A stretch of DNA of 64,000 nucleotides, taken from Massospora cicadina. Taxonomy: Eukaryota; Entomophthoromycota; Entomophthoromycetes; Entomophthorales; Entomophthoraceae. Under the pieces are notes generated by a model that was not told the DNA's origin, made no database searches, and saw nothing but the letters and a program-made list of their open reading frames with translations. Positions 34,879 through 46,203 of the stretch are shown here, piece by piece; within the stretch, counting starts at the first letter, position 1; every line of letters starts with the position of its first letter. The stretch lies in assembly GCA_022478985.1 (NCBI GenBank), contig JAKSZP010007905.1:1-64000 (forward strand), read 5' to 3'. A program made the translations under genes and the position numbers.

Positions 34879-36056
34879 TGTCAAAATCTGAGGATCTCTC
34901 ACTTGATTAATTAAATACTGCATGGTAAATTGGGCTGAAATTTGGCTGGTGGATCCTTGATTTGGCCAGTTGCTTACAGTTCTAGAACTGTATAAAAATG
35001 CTTTAGGCATACAAAAACAGCTCCAACCTTTCTGGCAATTTTGGGTTTAATTTTAACCCTCTTAATTGTGAACTTCAGCAGAGGCAGGCAAATTGGCAAG
35101 CTGGGGTTCCTGAGATCCCAGCCTGCTGACACTCTCCAAAAGTGACTTTAGATACAAATGAAACAAAAATAAAATAAAATAGCTTTTATTTAAGACTAGA
35201 TTATTTAATAATGGTCATTAGGCCAGGTGCTGGTATTTATACCTCTAGGGCATCTCCTGGCCATATCCAGCACAAAATTTCAACAGCTATTTTGCCACTC
35301 AGCTCAGCCTATGACTGAAACCTTTTCTTAGGTTCATTGGTGGCAAAATATTCTCAAAATCAGGAGGATTTCAGGTACAAAATCTGTGATAAAAGCATGC
35401 AAAGTTTACCTAAGATCTTCAGGATTTCAGTTTCATCATACTGCTGACGTAACACACCTTCTGTGAAATTTTGGCCTCAATTAAAGAAAATGATGTACCC
35501 CTAACTGGGATGTCAGCAGACTCTTCCTCAATAGTCTTAATTAACCCTTTCAGGCGGTCCATGTAAGTGCTATCATGCCAATTACATGTATCAACATACA
35601 ATTTTTGCCCTCAGGCAGAAAATTGATAACGTTATTCATTCATTTAGTTGTCCATGTGACTTTTAATGTAACTTCTGGTTGTCCCACAAATTATTTTGTA
35701 TACAAATGAGTTAATTGTGTTTCAATAATTGTGACTTTTTGTTGAGAGTTGGGGCAGAGATAATTGGCCCAAATGTGCAAATGTATTCAGCCTGAGCTGC
35801 CAATAGAATAATTAATTAAATTGATGTTGAGTTAATCAATCCGGCCGAGCAGTTGCAGAGAAGGTTAATTTAAGTTTGTGGGGATATTTGGCATGAGCTT
35901 TAGTAATATAATTAAATCCACATAGCAATAATTGGCCTGAGCCGTGTTATTTTACTAGGTTTAATTAGATTATTAGTTCAAGAATTAGGTGGGAAAAGTG
36001 GCCTAATTTGTAGGTTGTCAAAGGGTTTATTTTTGAGTAAACTACAGAATTTGACA
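34879..36056 (-). repeat. 5' LTR of element F
   Basis: Plus-strand ends are TGTCAAAATC and ATTTGACA, a TG...CA pair with short inverted termini. It is similar by eye to the other LTR, with scattered substitutions and small indels. Confidence 0.9.
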
Positions 36057-36061
36057 CTTGG

Positions 36062-36373
36062 TTTTTTGACTGTAGCTGAATCTTCCAAGATTTGTCAATA
36101 TTGTAAATCATATGGGTCTCAAAACCACGTTTTCAATTAATTGTAACAAACAACCTTATTAATAGTATAACTGGTGTATTTAACGCCCTCAATATAATAC
36201 TGAAATGCTCATCAAGCGCACCACCATGACAATCAGACATACCTTGCATTTACCCAGAATTGGCACAAGGGTATGCTTAAAAGCCAGGGAGTCAGTAAAC
36301 TTTATTTTTTTGGCCTCCTCACGCCCAGCCATATCCTAAAATTAGTACTCAATTGTGTCCTGGAACCATCATA
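36062..36373 (-). repeat. 5' LTR of element G, right piece (LTR start)
   Basis: It continues the G LTR beyond F (GGGTCTCAAAA, CCTTATTAATAGTATAA, TTTAACGCCCTCAA) and matches 26929-27211. The right boundary is placed by alignment, within a few bases. Confidence 0.8.
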
Positions 36374-36438
36374 ATTGCCTAATGGCCTTATCCTTATAAT
36401 TATTATCTAGCCCCACTCATTTCTGTATTGAAATGTTT

Positions 36439-37098
36439 TGTCAAGTAGGGGAAATTTTGCACTTGATCTTGCAACCATACAATTCTTTAAATCTATTTAA
36501 CTTTTTATTTAGATTAAGGTTCTAATTTCTCAGGCCATGATGCTGGTATTAATCTTATATCTAATTCAAAGTGTATCTTCAATGCAGCGTTTATCTATCA
36601 AATCAAGTTACAGAAGATTACCTTGCCCACAATAGTTTATTAGTTTACTCTGGGCCATGACAAGGATAGTGACTGAGGATCAAATTTCTATCACCCCATC
36701 AGCAATATCCCCCAAATCACCAACTGACAATTTATGAGGCTTTCCAGAATTTTAAATAGTCTCCTTTTTTATTACTATTTTTTCTACCTTGCCCCTCTGG
36801 TGTAAAACAATCACCAAGAGCTTTTTTCCTTAAATTTTAAGTAAAAATTTCTACTATTTTCCATAATAACTATGCTTACATGTTAAACTACTGTATAGTT
36901 TACTATGATGGGAACGGAAAATTGTAAGGGTTCTTCTTATTATATAACTTGTTTTAGCTGCTAAATAAAAACTTTGATGATATAATCTTTAAGATTCTAT
37001 TTCTGGGCTACTGTCTTCACAAAGCCCCCTTTATTATCTTATACAAAAGTACTGATCTTTGCAGTTGTATATAGAAGCTTAAGCGTGGATTGCAAAAA
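36439..37098 (+). repeat. 3' LTR of element J
   Basis: It starts TGTCAAGTAGGGG and aligns with 18033-18711. The right end has decayed to an A run followed by ATGCT, the second copy of J's target site. Confidence 0.7.
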
Positions 37099-37103
37099 AT
37101 GCT

Positions 37104-37333
37104 ATTCTCAACGCTTGGACGCAGAGTACCATTTGCCTTTTACAAAATAGAAGTTGATCGTACCAGAAAGGCTTACTTGAATTAAACCTCTTGCCTTTCT
37201 GTTTATTTGTGTAAAAATTCAGCACTTCTTCCTCTTTAAGGTTAAAAGATAACTTAGAAGTGTAAGCCAAGTCTATCATCAGCTTAAACTCAAAATACTC
37301 TTGTATTTCATTAATACATATGTTTTGGCGCAT
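37104..37333 (-). pseudogene. Element K RT, N-terminal part
   Basis: The minus-strand ORF reads FKLMIDLAYTSK, LKEEEVLNFYTNKQKGKRF, NSSKPFWYDQLLFCKRQ and VLCVQALRIAF. These correspond to the KEEE...YI segment, SKSP...LFVKKK and LCVDYRALN of gypsy RTs. The frame is cut where element J was inserted and continues at 18032 on the far side. The left flank of J is the rest of the same domain, which supports the nesting. Confidence 0.65.
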
Positions 37334-40300
37334 CTAAGGATGATCTAATCCCTACAAGCTAGGAAGTATAAGAGCATTTTAAGAAAATTTAAATAGAGCA
37401 ACAAGTATGAATGTTTGCAAGTATGGCTAATGTGTCAAGTCTTTTAAGTAGTTACCAGATATGGGGAATTTTATCTCCTCAAATTTTTAACAAAGCAAGG
37501 ATCAGATTATTAGCCTTGAATTAAGGTTATATATTAAACTTGTGAATCACTCTGCTCATAAAATAATATGGTTTAGCAGATTCTTTAACAAAATATGTGG
37601 ACAAATAGTTCATATAATACAACTTGGAACCTTACAATTTATTAAGACTTTAAACTAAGGAATAGCTAAAAAACTTCTCATTAATTACACCAACAGACAA
37701 GAAGCTTAAATTTTAGGTATTCAGCTTGATCTGGATCATTGAAACTCTTGGAGGCCATTTTGATCAATATTGAAAATTTTGATATTACCAGGGGTGAAAG
37801 TAGACTTTTGGCAAGAATAAAATATCTATAAAATCTTTCATCAAGGAATAAAGTACCAATGAATCACAAGAAGTGCGGTCACCATAGGGATTAATAATAG
37901 AAACAGGATAATTAGTATTTTTATAAAAGATTTAATTAATTTGTCACTATAACCATTGAGAAAATAACGATATTTTTATATTCAGCTGTGGGAGCAATAA
38001 GCTCAGTAGTATATATATATATATTCAGCCTCCTGAGTGAAGATAATCATCTTGTGGCTCAGAAGATGTTAGTCAAAACGAATTTAAGTATCAGGGTCAG
38101 TTTGGGTCTATACATGGAGAAATCAAGAGAAAAAATGGCGAACTAATTTTATTTATGGTCAGAACTAGTTCACCAAGTTTTAAAAAAAACTAGTTGCCAT
38201 TTCTTCATCAATCATGGTGTCAAAATGATGATAACACCTTCCTCCAAAAGATTTTTTGAGGTAGGTAACTCTTGCCTAGCACTATATCTGATGGTTGGAT
38301 AGTTAGTGAATTAGAGGTAGATGCTTGTCAAACCTCAAATATTACTTAGATTGAAATATTTTCAGAGTATATATTTACTACCTCCATAACTTCATTGTTT
38401 TTATATTGCTATTTATAAGTATTAATACCATAGAGCACGTCACTGCTAAGCATGAAGTACCAACATTATTTTATGAGGGGTAATCATGAAGGAGGATGGA
38501 AATCATGTGCTTGAAGTCATGAGGGTTAGCAAGCCACACCTGAGAATTGATTATGGCAAAATAAAGAGTCAAAGAGAGAAAAGTCACCTTAATAATGTCA
38601 ATAAGAGGTGAGTCCTTGTAAAGGTCACCATATTCATAGAAAAAGGTAGCTAATGAACATCCTGACTGACATAGTGAAACTAATTAGTAGAGCGTTTGGA
38701 AGGATCTCTTGTTTGGGTGGCTTGATTCTAAAAGTCTTTCTAAACAATTTTATAGATTTCAAAAACTTCAGTTGGGATCTAAAAAAACACTAATACCCAC
38801 TCGTCAGCAATGAGAAAAGCTGCCACATTAAATTTACTCTGCAAAACTTTGGTCAAGGGCTATTTAAGGGAGTGGGATATGAAGATTACAAATCTATAGA
38901 AAATATACCTTCTGAATCAGAAGTATTTTTTAATTGGTTTTAAATTTGTTATAACATGAACTTATAGGGCATAAACCAACCAGTAGCTTAGTTTAAAAGG
39001 GTAGGGACACACCAGTTGGGCTGAGTGTGAAAGCCACAAAAAATAACAATAAATATAAATAAGAAAAACTTCATGGGGCATTGTGACCATTAAAAAAGTG
39101 ATGCACCCAGTACACACCCAAGGAGAGTCCTAAGCTGATACATTCTTATCATTATTATAAAACTTTAATCAACTAATTTAAGGCATTCTCTGTAATTCCA
39201 TGTTCTCTTCAAGGTGGTGTGGTATCCATTTTAAAACCTCAGGGAAATCAATAAAAAGATAAAGAGATATTTCCACAGCGGGTGGAACCCACAACTTTAT
39301 GGAAGATACACAATAAAATTCTTAAGAAAGAAAGCCACTAAGTTTAGATGAGGTAACTAGTAAATTTAAAAAGGTTGTTTAATAACATTCCTAGATGTTG
39401 TCATCTATAGGGCAAGTGTTTCAATTACATTGGTCAACTAAAAAATAAAATCTTCTCAATCTTTGAAAAATAATAGTCAATAAATTTAAATTTAGTTCAA
39501 GGAACAAAATTTATACCAGAAGAATTTCCTAACTCTTTGTTTATAGATAGTTAAACTATATATATGTATTCATATAAATATTCCTGAAGACTCATAACTA
39601 TTTTACCAATTCTAGAGGGCGTTTATGTCTTTTTTGTTTTTGTTAATAGTCTACTTTTGGGACGTCACTCATAAAATTCCAACAATAATCTGCATGCATA
39701 GATTTGATCCACTTGTTTTGATAATTCTTTTCATTACAAAAATGTGCTTTGCTTTAAACTCTCCTTGCTAATCAACCAAAGTGTCTCATTTTCTTGGAAA
39801 GAAGATGGGATGATAATGATGAAAGTAGTTCTTAAGAAACATATAACAGAATTCTTGGTATGTCCAAGAGTTTAAATTACAGCTAGCTTTTATTTTTTAA
39901 CTCATGAACTCCTAAAAAAATGTGAACGTCAAGTTTCAAGGATTTATAATATGCTTTCTCTTTCTTCAAGATTATTACAGAAAATTTGTTGATTAAAGTT
40001 ATTCCTCACCTTTTTTGCAGTTATATAAATGATATTATTCTGTCTATACTTGTGGAGTCAACTTGATTTATAAGATGCAAAAGCATTCATGCACTCTCAA
40101 AAACGTTTCCCCCAAATAACACATTTTTAGATAAGATCTTGTCAAAAAATTATGATATAAAAGAGATACCATATTTAAGTAAAGTAGCTTGTATAAATAT
40201 GTCTTATGTAAACGTGATAATAAATTAACTATTCTTTTTATGTATAATTCATATTTACCTACTAAGTTTTCTTAGAACTTCATGTACACCAAGTAACTAT

Positions 40301-40432
40301 TAAATAATAGTAGATAGGTGTTTCTAAACGCAACAAACATTGTTCATGTAGATAAAGTATTTTCTATAGGAACAAAATATAATCTACTCAATGTTACCAA
40401 GCTGTATTTATAACAAAAAATAAAATTATAAT
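37334..40432. other. AT-rich decayed DNA upstream of element A
   Basis: It should contain protease, gag and 5' LTR of element K if K is complete, but no DTG, knuckle or LTR pair is seen. Faint minus-strand readings (VWLANPHDFKHMISILLH near 38510; KWIKSMHADY near 39700; LLHLINQVDSTS near 40060) could be gag or Ty1/copia remnants. I do not trust them enough to name. A short (TA)n run lies near 38013-38025. Confidence 0.35.
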
Positions 40433-41264
40433 ATTTTTGGGGTTTTAGTATCCCCACATTATCCAGCTTAATAAATTATAACAAATCTGCTTATCCACTA
40501 GAGAATGAGGCCCGCTGTGTGGATGTAGTAATATTATTTTTGAAATATAATAACTATTCCCCAAAGAAATATTCCTAATGAACATTAGGTAATCTGCCAG
40601 GTTCTAAGCTTCCAGATCACTAAAGTTTCATTGGAGGTGGTACCCTGACAATTAACAAGTGATTAGGTTGTCAAATTAAATTTTAATAACTTAAATAATT
40701 TATAAAATTCAATTAGGTTTTGTTGCCAATTGACTAAAAGGTTTATGAGTTGTGAGGCGATTGATAGCGCCTGTGATGAACAATTTGCATTTAACTTTTC
40801 TGATACCACGACAATCTGTCTAAGGGTAAAGGTCCAATCACCTAAGCAGGTTGTCAAACTAATAAGGGTGAAACACAGGGTTTAGCGAAAGCATTGGGAC
40901 ATGTTCTTAAATTCAACCCAGAAGAGGTCGAATTGATTTTCAGCGGTGGAAGCGAACTAAAGTGATAAGGAAAATCATTGTTAAATGTGACTTGGGAGGG
41001 TTAATTCATAAGTGATGACAGTTGTTTCCAATTAGGGCGTCAACAGAAGAGAAGGGTAGAAAACTCTAATAAATTTACTTAAATTTTAAAAATTAAAAAA
41101 ACTAATAGAAACTTTATTTCTTATAATAGTTTAGTTTGACATACATTTAGTATATTTTACTCTTGGTACTAGAGTTAAAAGATAGAAGATCCTTTGTCTA
41201 TTAAATTGCTGTTAAGATCTCCGCAGACTCTTCACTAAGAGAGATAAGAAGAGCCTCTGGACCT
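40433..41264 (+). repeat. 5' LTR of element A, left piece
   Basis: It aligns with 57608-58430 through TTTTGTTGCCAATT, GTTTATGAGTTG, GCGCCTGTGAT or ACGCCTGTGAT, GTAAGCAGGTTGT and AGAGAGATAAGAAGAGCCTC. It ends in GACCT (41260-41264), the duplicated target of element B. The 3' LTR has AACCT at this point, uninterrupted. Confidence 0.85.
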
Positions 41265-41781
41265 TATCAAGAAAATTTATAGGGCTGGACAATAAGCCTA
41301 AATAATTACTGATGGATCATTGGTTCTCCAGCGTGATAGGGTTAAGTAATTATTATTGATTGATTCAAGGCGAGTTGACGCTAAGCAAGTTAATCTCAGA
41401 AAATAAGAGTGATTTCCTTTGGAGCCTCAATGATGAGGTAAACCCCTAAAATTGTAGTGAATAGGCAGTAACTAAACTGAAGGGTAAATAACCAGAAACA
41501 ATGAAGATATGAGCAGTATGTGACTTGAAGGAAGGAGGTCAGTTAAAAATGAAGAAAGAGAGCGGAAACTAGGGAAAAAGAGAGTCAGCAGTAGAAGGAT
41601 GCTCATTATATATATAGAATTTAATAAAGTGTTGTTGTCAGAGCAATTAATTAATGTTCTTATTACATTTACTAAGCTTATTTTAGGGACCTCCAATCTC
41701 CATATTGTCCGTCCGTTTCTCAGTGGCTTGATCCTGTGCAACCTTATAGCTGTTATTAACTATATCGCTGATTATATAACA
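41265..41781 (+). repeat. 5' LTR of element B
   Basis: It matches 50246-50793: GCCTAAATAATTACTG, ACCCCTAAAATTGTAGT, GAAGAAAGAGAG, CTGCTCATTATATAT or ATGCTCATTATATAT, and GTTCTTATTACATTTAC. It starts TATCAAGA (mutated from TGTCAAGA) and ends TATAACA. Confidence 0.85.
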
Positions 41782-41782
41782 G

Positions 41783-41800
41783 TGGTGCTCACTACAGGGG
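41783..41800 (+). promoter_or_regulatory. Primer-binding site of element B
   Basis: TGGTGCTCACTACAGGGG lies one base after the LTR end. The complementary tRNA 3' end would be GTAGTGAGCACCA. The identity of the tRNA is not settled from this window. Confidence 0.75.
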
Positions 41801-43460
41801 GCTTATTGATCAACATGCTAGAATGTCCATTATTCGCTAAGCAATGGCACAACTGGCTCATGAGGGGATACCACCCCAATTTTAGATTTATCTCAATATG
41901 TGGAACTAAAAATTGTTCTGGAAACACCACTTCAAACGCAAAAAATGCTTTTCAGGAAAATTTGGTATAACGGAACAGCTTGACAAGGTCTACTACCAAC
42001 TACACCTGGTTGGTTGCCAAGCCAGCCAAGTTGCTGATCGCTTGGATGGCACTACAGAGCGGCTACATTGTGTAAAGCTAAAATTGAATAGTGTTGCTTG
42101 AGAAGGAAAGGTCTATATTGACAAGTTGCCCCTTTTAACCACGATGGAAACATACACAGATTTTGTAAGTGGTTCAAATTTGCAGTAGAAGGGGCTTCAG
42201 ATCGGCTTAAGGCTAAACTTTTGTCCACTATAGATTAGAGAGTGCGGACTAAGCTATATGTTAGCGTAAGAATAGCACTGTAGCATATCATGAGATTAAG
42301 GAAAACATGATCTGCCTGTTTGGGGGTGTGGCGAAGATGACGCAGCACAAGGCCGACTTCTTAACTGTACATTACTAATGGAATGAGTCTTTGGTGGAGT
42401 TTGCAGGCATTTTAGTCTGAGTCCCACATATCAGTGGTAGCAGATATTTTGACCAACAAGGATGTGGGCATCGCATTGATGGCTGCTGTTAATCCATATT
42501 GGGAATTGTATAATGCTATAGTCCCCATTCTTCAAAAAGATGCAGCAATATTGCAATTGTCAACAATTTTCGTCAGTTATCCACCACTTTTAATGCTCCT
42601 AACATGGATTAGAAGCCCCTGAGAGCATTATAAAATCCTCTTCGGAAAAGTGACAACAATGATTTGGCTATAATCCGTTGGCTAATAAGTGGGAACTCAA
42701 CCCTTAAGAAGTTTTTCCCGTCCTCCCTCTGGTCACTTAGCTTGTCCAAGATTTAATTACAATCTATCGTTTAATTTTTGACCTGGGTTTTTGGAAGGTG
42801 ACGCAGATATATGAACCATATACTAACGCTTGCTTCTTATGTGGCTGAAGAGGTATTTAAGTGGCTAACTGCCCTAGCAACCCACATGCATATAAAGTAC
42901 CACCAGCCCTAACTGAAAAGGGAAAGTTTGAGCGGAGTAGAGATGAGACACTCTACCTCCATTGATTCAAATTTACATTATCCCTGATAATTCTAATGAG
43001 CCCCTCTGTGTCAGGACTGGGACTCACCCCAATGATTTACTATAACAACAAAACCTCAGCAATGCCTCTGAATATCCCATGAATGGAGACAGGAAGAATA
43101 CTGACTCAGAGTTCCACCAAGATGTACAAAAGCCATACATTTGGCAAGTACTTGAGCACAACGTCGCGGACAAAGCCAGACCTTCCATGGATGTTGCCGC
43201 CTTAAAGGTGTGATGTTGCAATTTTAGTTATAGACAATTGTTCAGGAGTATCCTCAAGTTGGCACTGGTATTATCACTTTTCTCAATAACAAAAATCCCT
43301 TTTATGCATGTGATAAACACCAACAGTTCTTCTTATTTGTAGTGTACATACTATGATATCTCCATAGGAAATACCAAAAATTCAAGCAATTATAGATACT
43401 AATGCCCCATCAAATTAATACACCCAACTAATGGCTAAGCTTCCGCGAAGCCTGATGTGG
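41801..43460 (+). pseudogene. Element B gag and protease (broken)
   Basis: Gag binds genomic RNA and forms the particle. A segment with ISVVADILTNKDVGIALM is open at 42434-42622. A zinc knuckle at 42831-42872 reads C-FL-C-(4)-I-(4)-C, with the histidine of CCHC replaced by isoleucine and two stops inside. The protease reads AIIDTNAPSN at 43389-43418, with DTG changed to DTN, followed by QLMAKLP. A long linker to RT follows (43460-44250). Confidence 0.65.
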
Positions 43461-44249
43461 GACATTGAGTAGTGTTTGGACCTCTGAAACACAAAGCACA
43501 GCGTCAGAGGGCGCATATAGTGTGTTGCCTCTGAGGTTCAGGTTGGTCAGCGCATCAGCTACAGCTATGGTTTTACCTAATAACAATTATGACATGCTAA
43601 TATGGGCCACATTCATGTAGCAATTTGGGGCCGTATTGATATGGCGGAGGATTTTTTTAATCTTGGGGCAACGAATCACCATCTATTTTACCACCAGAGG
43701 AGTCCTTAATGTCACCATTTGGTTTAGTCAGTTTATCTCACATATGGCAATGGTGTGATTCCTAAAAGTATTAAAAGATGAAATGGAGGACATGAGATCT
43801 TCTTAACCTATTTATGAGCATAACATTATTATGCTACTGGCTGTGACCACCTTTAGTATACCTTCCAGGCATCAGTTTATAGCAGTGACGAAGCTCAAAA
43901 TAGAAATCCCCAAAGGTCTATACAGTGAATCATGGGGCCCTATCACAATCGTAGCTCAAACCCCATGTGGCTCATAGACTACTGTTACTGGGGAATGAAG
44001 AAGTGATGGTATTATAAAAAGCCTACAGGAGGATCCTACTATGGATCAAAAGCACCAAGTGGTTGCTTTTCTGCAACTGACTCCTATTTATGAGGTTCAC
44101 CATATAGATGAATTTGGTTATTTAGAGGAACTCAGTCTACATGTAAAACCTCATCAAGCTAAAGACCGTGGTTCTGCGTGAGGCCCTAACTGGGCTGTTG
44201 GAAGAAATAAAAAATTGGGTGATGGACCTGTTAGAAAAATAACAAGGTA

Positions 44250-45027
44250 TCTCTGCATCTGCTGAACACGATTTGGGATTTGCCCATGGAGTGGTGCATC
44301 AGTTAGACATTAGAAATAAACCCCTTTGGTTATGGCCTATCTATTTCTAAAAACTGTGAAAGAATTTTTATCCAAAGAGGTAGCTAGATCGATTAAACAG
44401 GGGATGCTAGAGCCAACAAAGAGTCCCAGGCATTGTAACTACTAATCGCAAGAAGAAGGATGACACAAAATGGGTAGTAATTGACTACTGGAAGCTCAAT
44501 AACATCACAAAAAAGGTTGTATATGCTCCCACGAATTGATGAAGCTCAAGATTAGCTTGGTGGTGCAAATTATTTCTTGGCTATAGACTTGATGTTGAGG
44601 TACTGGCAAATCGAGTTGCTTGCGGCAGAACAGGAGAATAGCGCCATAATCACCTTGAAAGGGTTGTTCCAGCCTATGTGGATGCCCCAAGGGTTGTGTA
44701 GCTCCCTGGCTACGTTCTAGCGGGCTATGGACACTATCTTAGGTGTCCTGAAGCTGTCCTGTGTCCTAGTCTTATTTGACAATATCAAAGTGTTCTTGCA
44801 GACGTTCACAGAGCATTTAAACCACCTAAAGTAAAAGTTCCGCCAACTTGCCAAAGCTAACATAAAAACCAAACCTCAAAAGTGACACTTTAAGAAGCTA
44901 TTTGAATATCTTGGTTTTGCGGTAGACTCAAATGGGCTTATTCTTCATTCAGCGAAGGTAGAAGCTATATGTAATATAACTTGGCCAGTTAACAAGCGTG
45001 ATATACAGGTGTTTTGGGGATGGTTAT
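44250..45027 (+). pseudogene. Element B reverse transcriptase (broken)
   Basis: Motifs in order are FLSKEVARSIKQGMLEPTKS-type, RKKKDDTKWVVIDYWKLNN, LGGANYFLAIDL, MPQGLCSSLATF, and LVLFDNIKVFLQ at the catalytic box (44778-44783), where the second Asp of YxDD is Asn. Then come TKPQK, HFKKLFEYLGFAVDSNG and RDIQVFWG. The frame stops at the insertion of element C and continues with GYYQRISLNFSQ and EWTERCQN beyond 47141. Confidence 0.8.
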
Positions 45028-45966
45028 TGTCAAAATAATAACTAAATATTCATCCAATGGTTTATTTTATTGGGGATGAAATGGCCAATTCTGGCAGAAT
45101 GGCATATCAACTAAATTTCGTGGTGATTTATTGTTTTTGGTTGATAGTTGCTCCCCAATTAGGGCTGAGCCAAATCAGTATTCCGCCAAGATTGGAAGTT
45201 AGTTTGGTTTGGGCCAATAGATGGCCCCAAAATTGTATATGAATCACTGGTGTCTAGTAGCTGAGAATGATCCAATTAATTTAATTATTGTTTTCTGTAA
45301 GAAGCTAATTATTCTGAGCTCAAAGCGGCAGAGGTTGTTTTTGGCGTCTCATGTAAGTATTAGATAAACCTGAGAAAGGCGATTACCCAAATGATTGACA
45401 ACAAAGAGTCAAAACGAGTTGTCAGCAAGAAGCCAAAAGATCCCAAGTTACCAAGCGGCTGGAAGATGTTTTCTAGTGAATACTCACTAAGCCAAATCCA
45501 AATTAAAATAAATTTATATTTTATAAATCTATGGCTCACCAGTGACTGAAGGCTGAGGATGAGCCAAACTAATATTCAAACATTGGGAAGGAAGGGGCAA
45601 GAGGGTCGATACCAGGGGAGTGCTAAGTGCAGCATAAGAGAGAGTGGTTGGCTGGAAAAACTAACAACGAGTCAATAGGTCAGCAAGTGGTGCAGCAGCA
45701 TATTTGTACATATATTTACCTGGCGCTTCCCTTTCAATAAATATCTTACTTTGCCTTTTCTCCCTTTTTATATAAGTTCTTATGTTTCTTGTTAGTTACG
45801 GTTTAAGCTGTGAGATCCCCAATTGGTGTGGGTGACATGCCAAGGGGTCAGCTGGTGCTGCTGGCCCCATCGCCTAAGGCAAGGTGGAATTGGTCAGCCA
45901 GACTTAATACTGGGTGGCCTGCCAACTAGTGGAGCCCACTGTTGCCAAAAAAGTGATTTTCTGACA
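45028..45966 (+). repeat. 5' LTR of element C
   Basis: Its start TGTCAAAAT and end ATTTTCTGACA form inverted termini. Shared blocks with the other LTR: GATAGTTGCTCCCCAATTA, CACCAGTGACTGAAGGCT, GGGTGACATGCCAAGGGGT and AAGTGATTTTCTGACA. The start could be 45021 instead of 45028. Confidence 0.85.
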
Positions 45967-45967
45967 G

Positions 45968-45985
45968 TGATGCTCACTACAGGGG
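45968..45985 (+). promoter_or_regulatory. Primer-binding site of element C
   Basis: TGATGCTCACTACAGGGG is one base after the LTR end. It differs from element B's primer site by one base (TGG to TGA). Confidence 0.75.
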
Positions 45986-46203
45986 GTTCTGCATGGTGGT
46001 GCTGAAATAGATGAGAGGTGAGTGAGGAGTTGGCGAGGATGAGCCATCAGTTGGCTGGGTAGGGGAAGAGCACTCTAGTGTGACCCCAAACCAGAGGTTA
46101 GGTTCTGGCGATTGTTGGCGGTGGGGAGGGGAAAGCCCTGGACGCCCACCTCACACGCCAAGTCTGAAAATAGAAGGATTACATCTGGTTAAGTGTGGGG
46201 AAA

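Larger units (their letters stand above)
32948..36056 (-). mobile_element. Element F: non-autonomous LTR retrotransposon without coding capacity
   Basis: Two LTRs of 1181 bp (32948-34128) and 1178 bp (34879-36056) flank only 750 bp. The TSD is a perfect CTTGG (32943-32947 and 36057-36061). A primer-binding site on the minus strand sets the orientation. The internal DNA has no ORF with retroelement motifs, and contains a (TA)n run near 34455 and a T/C-rich stretch near 34505-34550. It would need proteins from another element to move. It is inserted in the 5' LTR of chromovirus G. Confidence 0.9.
21043..36373 (-). mobile_element. Element G: minus-strand chromovirus with both LTRs interrupted
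   Basis: The LTRs reassemble to nearly equal lengths: 21043-21639 plus 26929-27211 (880 bp) and 32384-32947 plus 36062-36373 (876 bp). The internal region 27212-32383 (5.2 kb) carries gag, protease, RT, RNase H, integrase and chromodomain in order on the minus strand. The left LTR is split by the LINE and the right LTR by element F, each with its own TSD. G's own TSD is unclear: TGCCT occurs within three bases of both ends, but not adjacent to them. Confidence 0.85.
18033..37098 (+). mobile_element. Element J: plus-strand gypsy element lacking most of pol, split by G
   Basis: Two LTRs of 679 and 660 bp (18033-18711 and 36439-37098) share order and sequence. They are flanked by ATGCA (18028-18032) and ATGCT (37099-37103), a 4 of 5 TSD. 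Between them are a primer-binding site, a gag-like region, a protease remnant, and then chromovirus G (21043-36373). Only about 65 bp remain between G and the 3' LTR, so RT, RNase H and integrase are absent. J was either non-autonomous or lost pol by deletion. Its outer flanks are the two halves of element K's RT. Confidence 0.75.

Noticed and set aside
21035..36380. TGCCT as the TSD of element G
   Set aside because: TGCCT occurs near both ends (21035-21039 and 36376-36380) but is three bases away from each LTR edge as placed by alignment. Not adjacent, so not claimed.
39640..40100. Ty1/copia RT or integrase remnants on the minus strand
   Set aside because: Only short readings (KWIKSMHADY, LLHLINQVDSTS) across different frames. 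No catalytic box.
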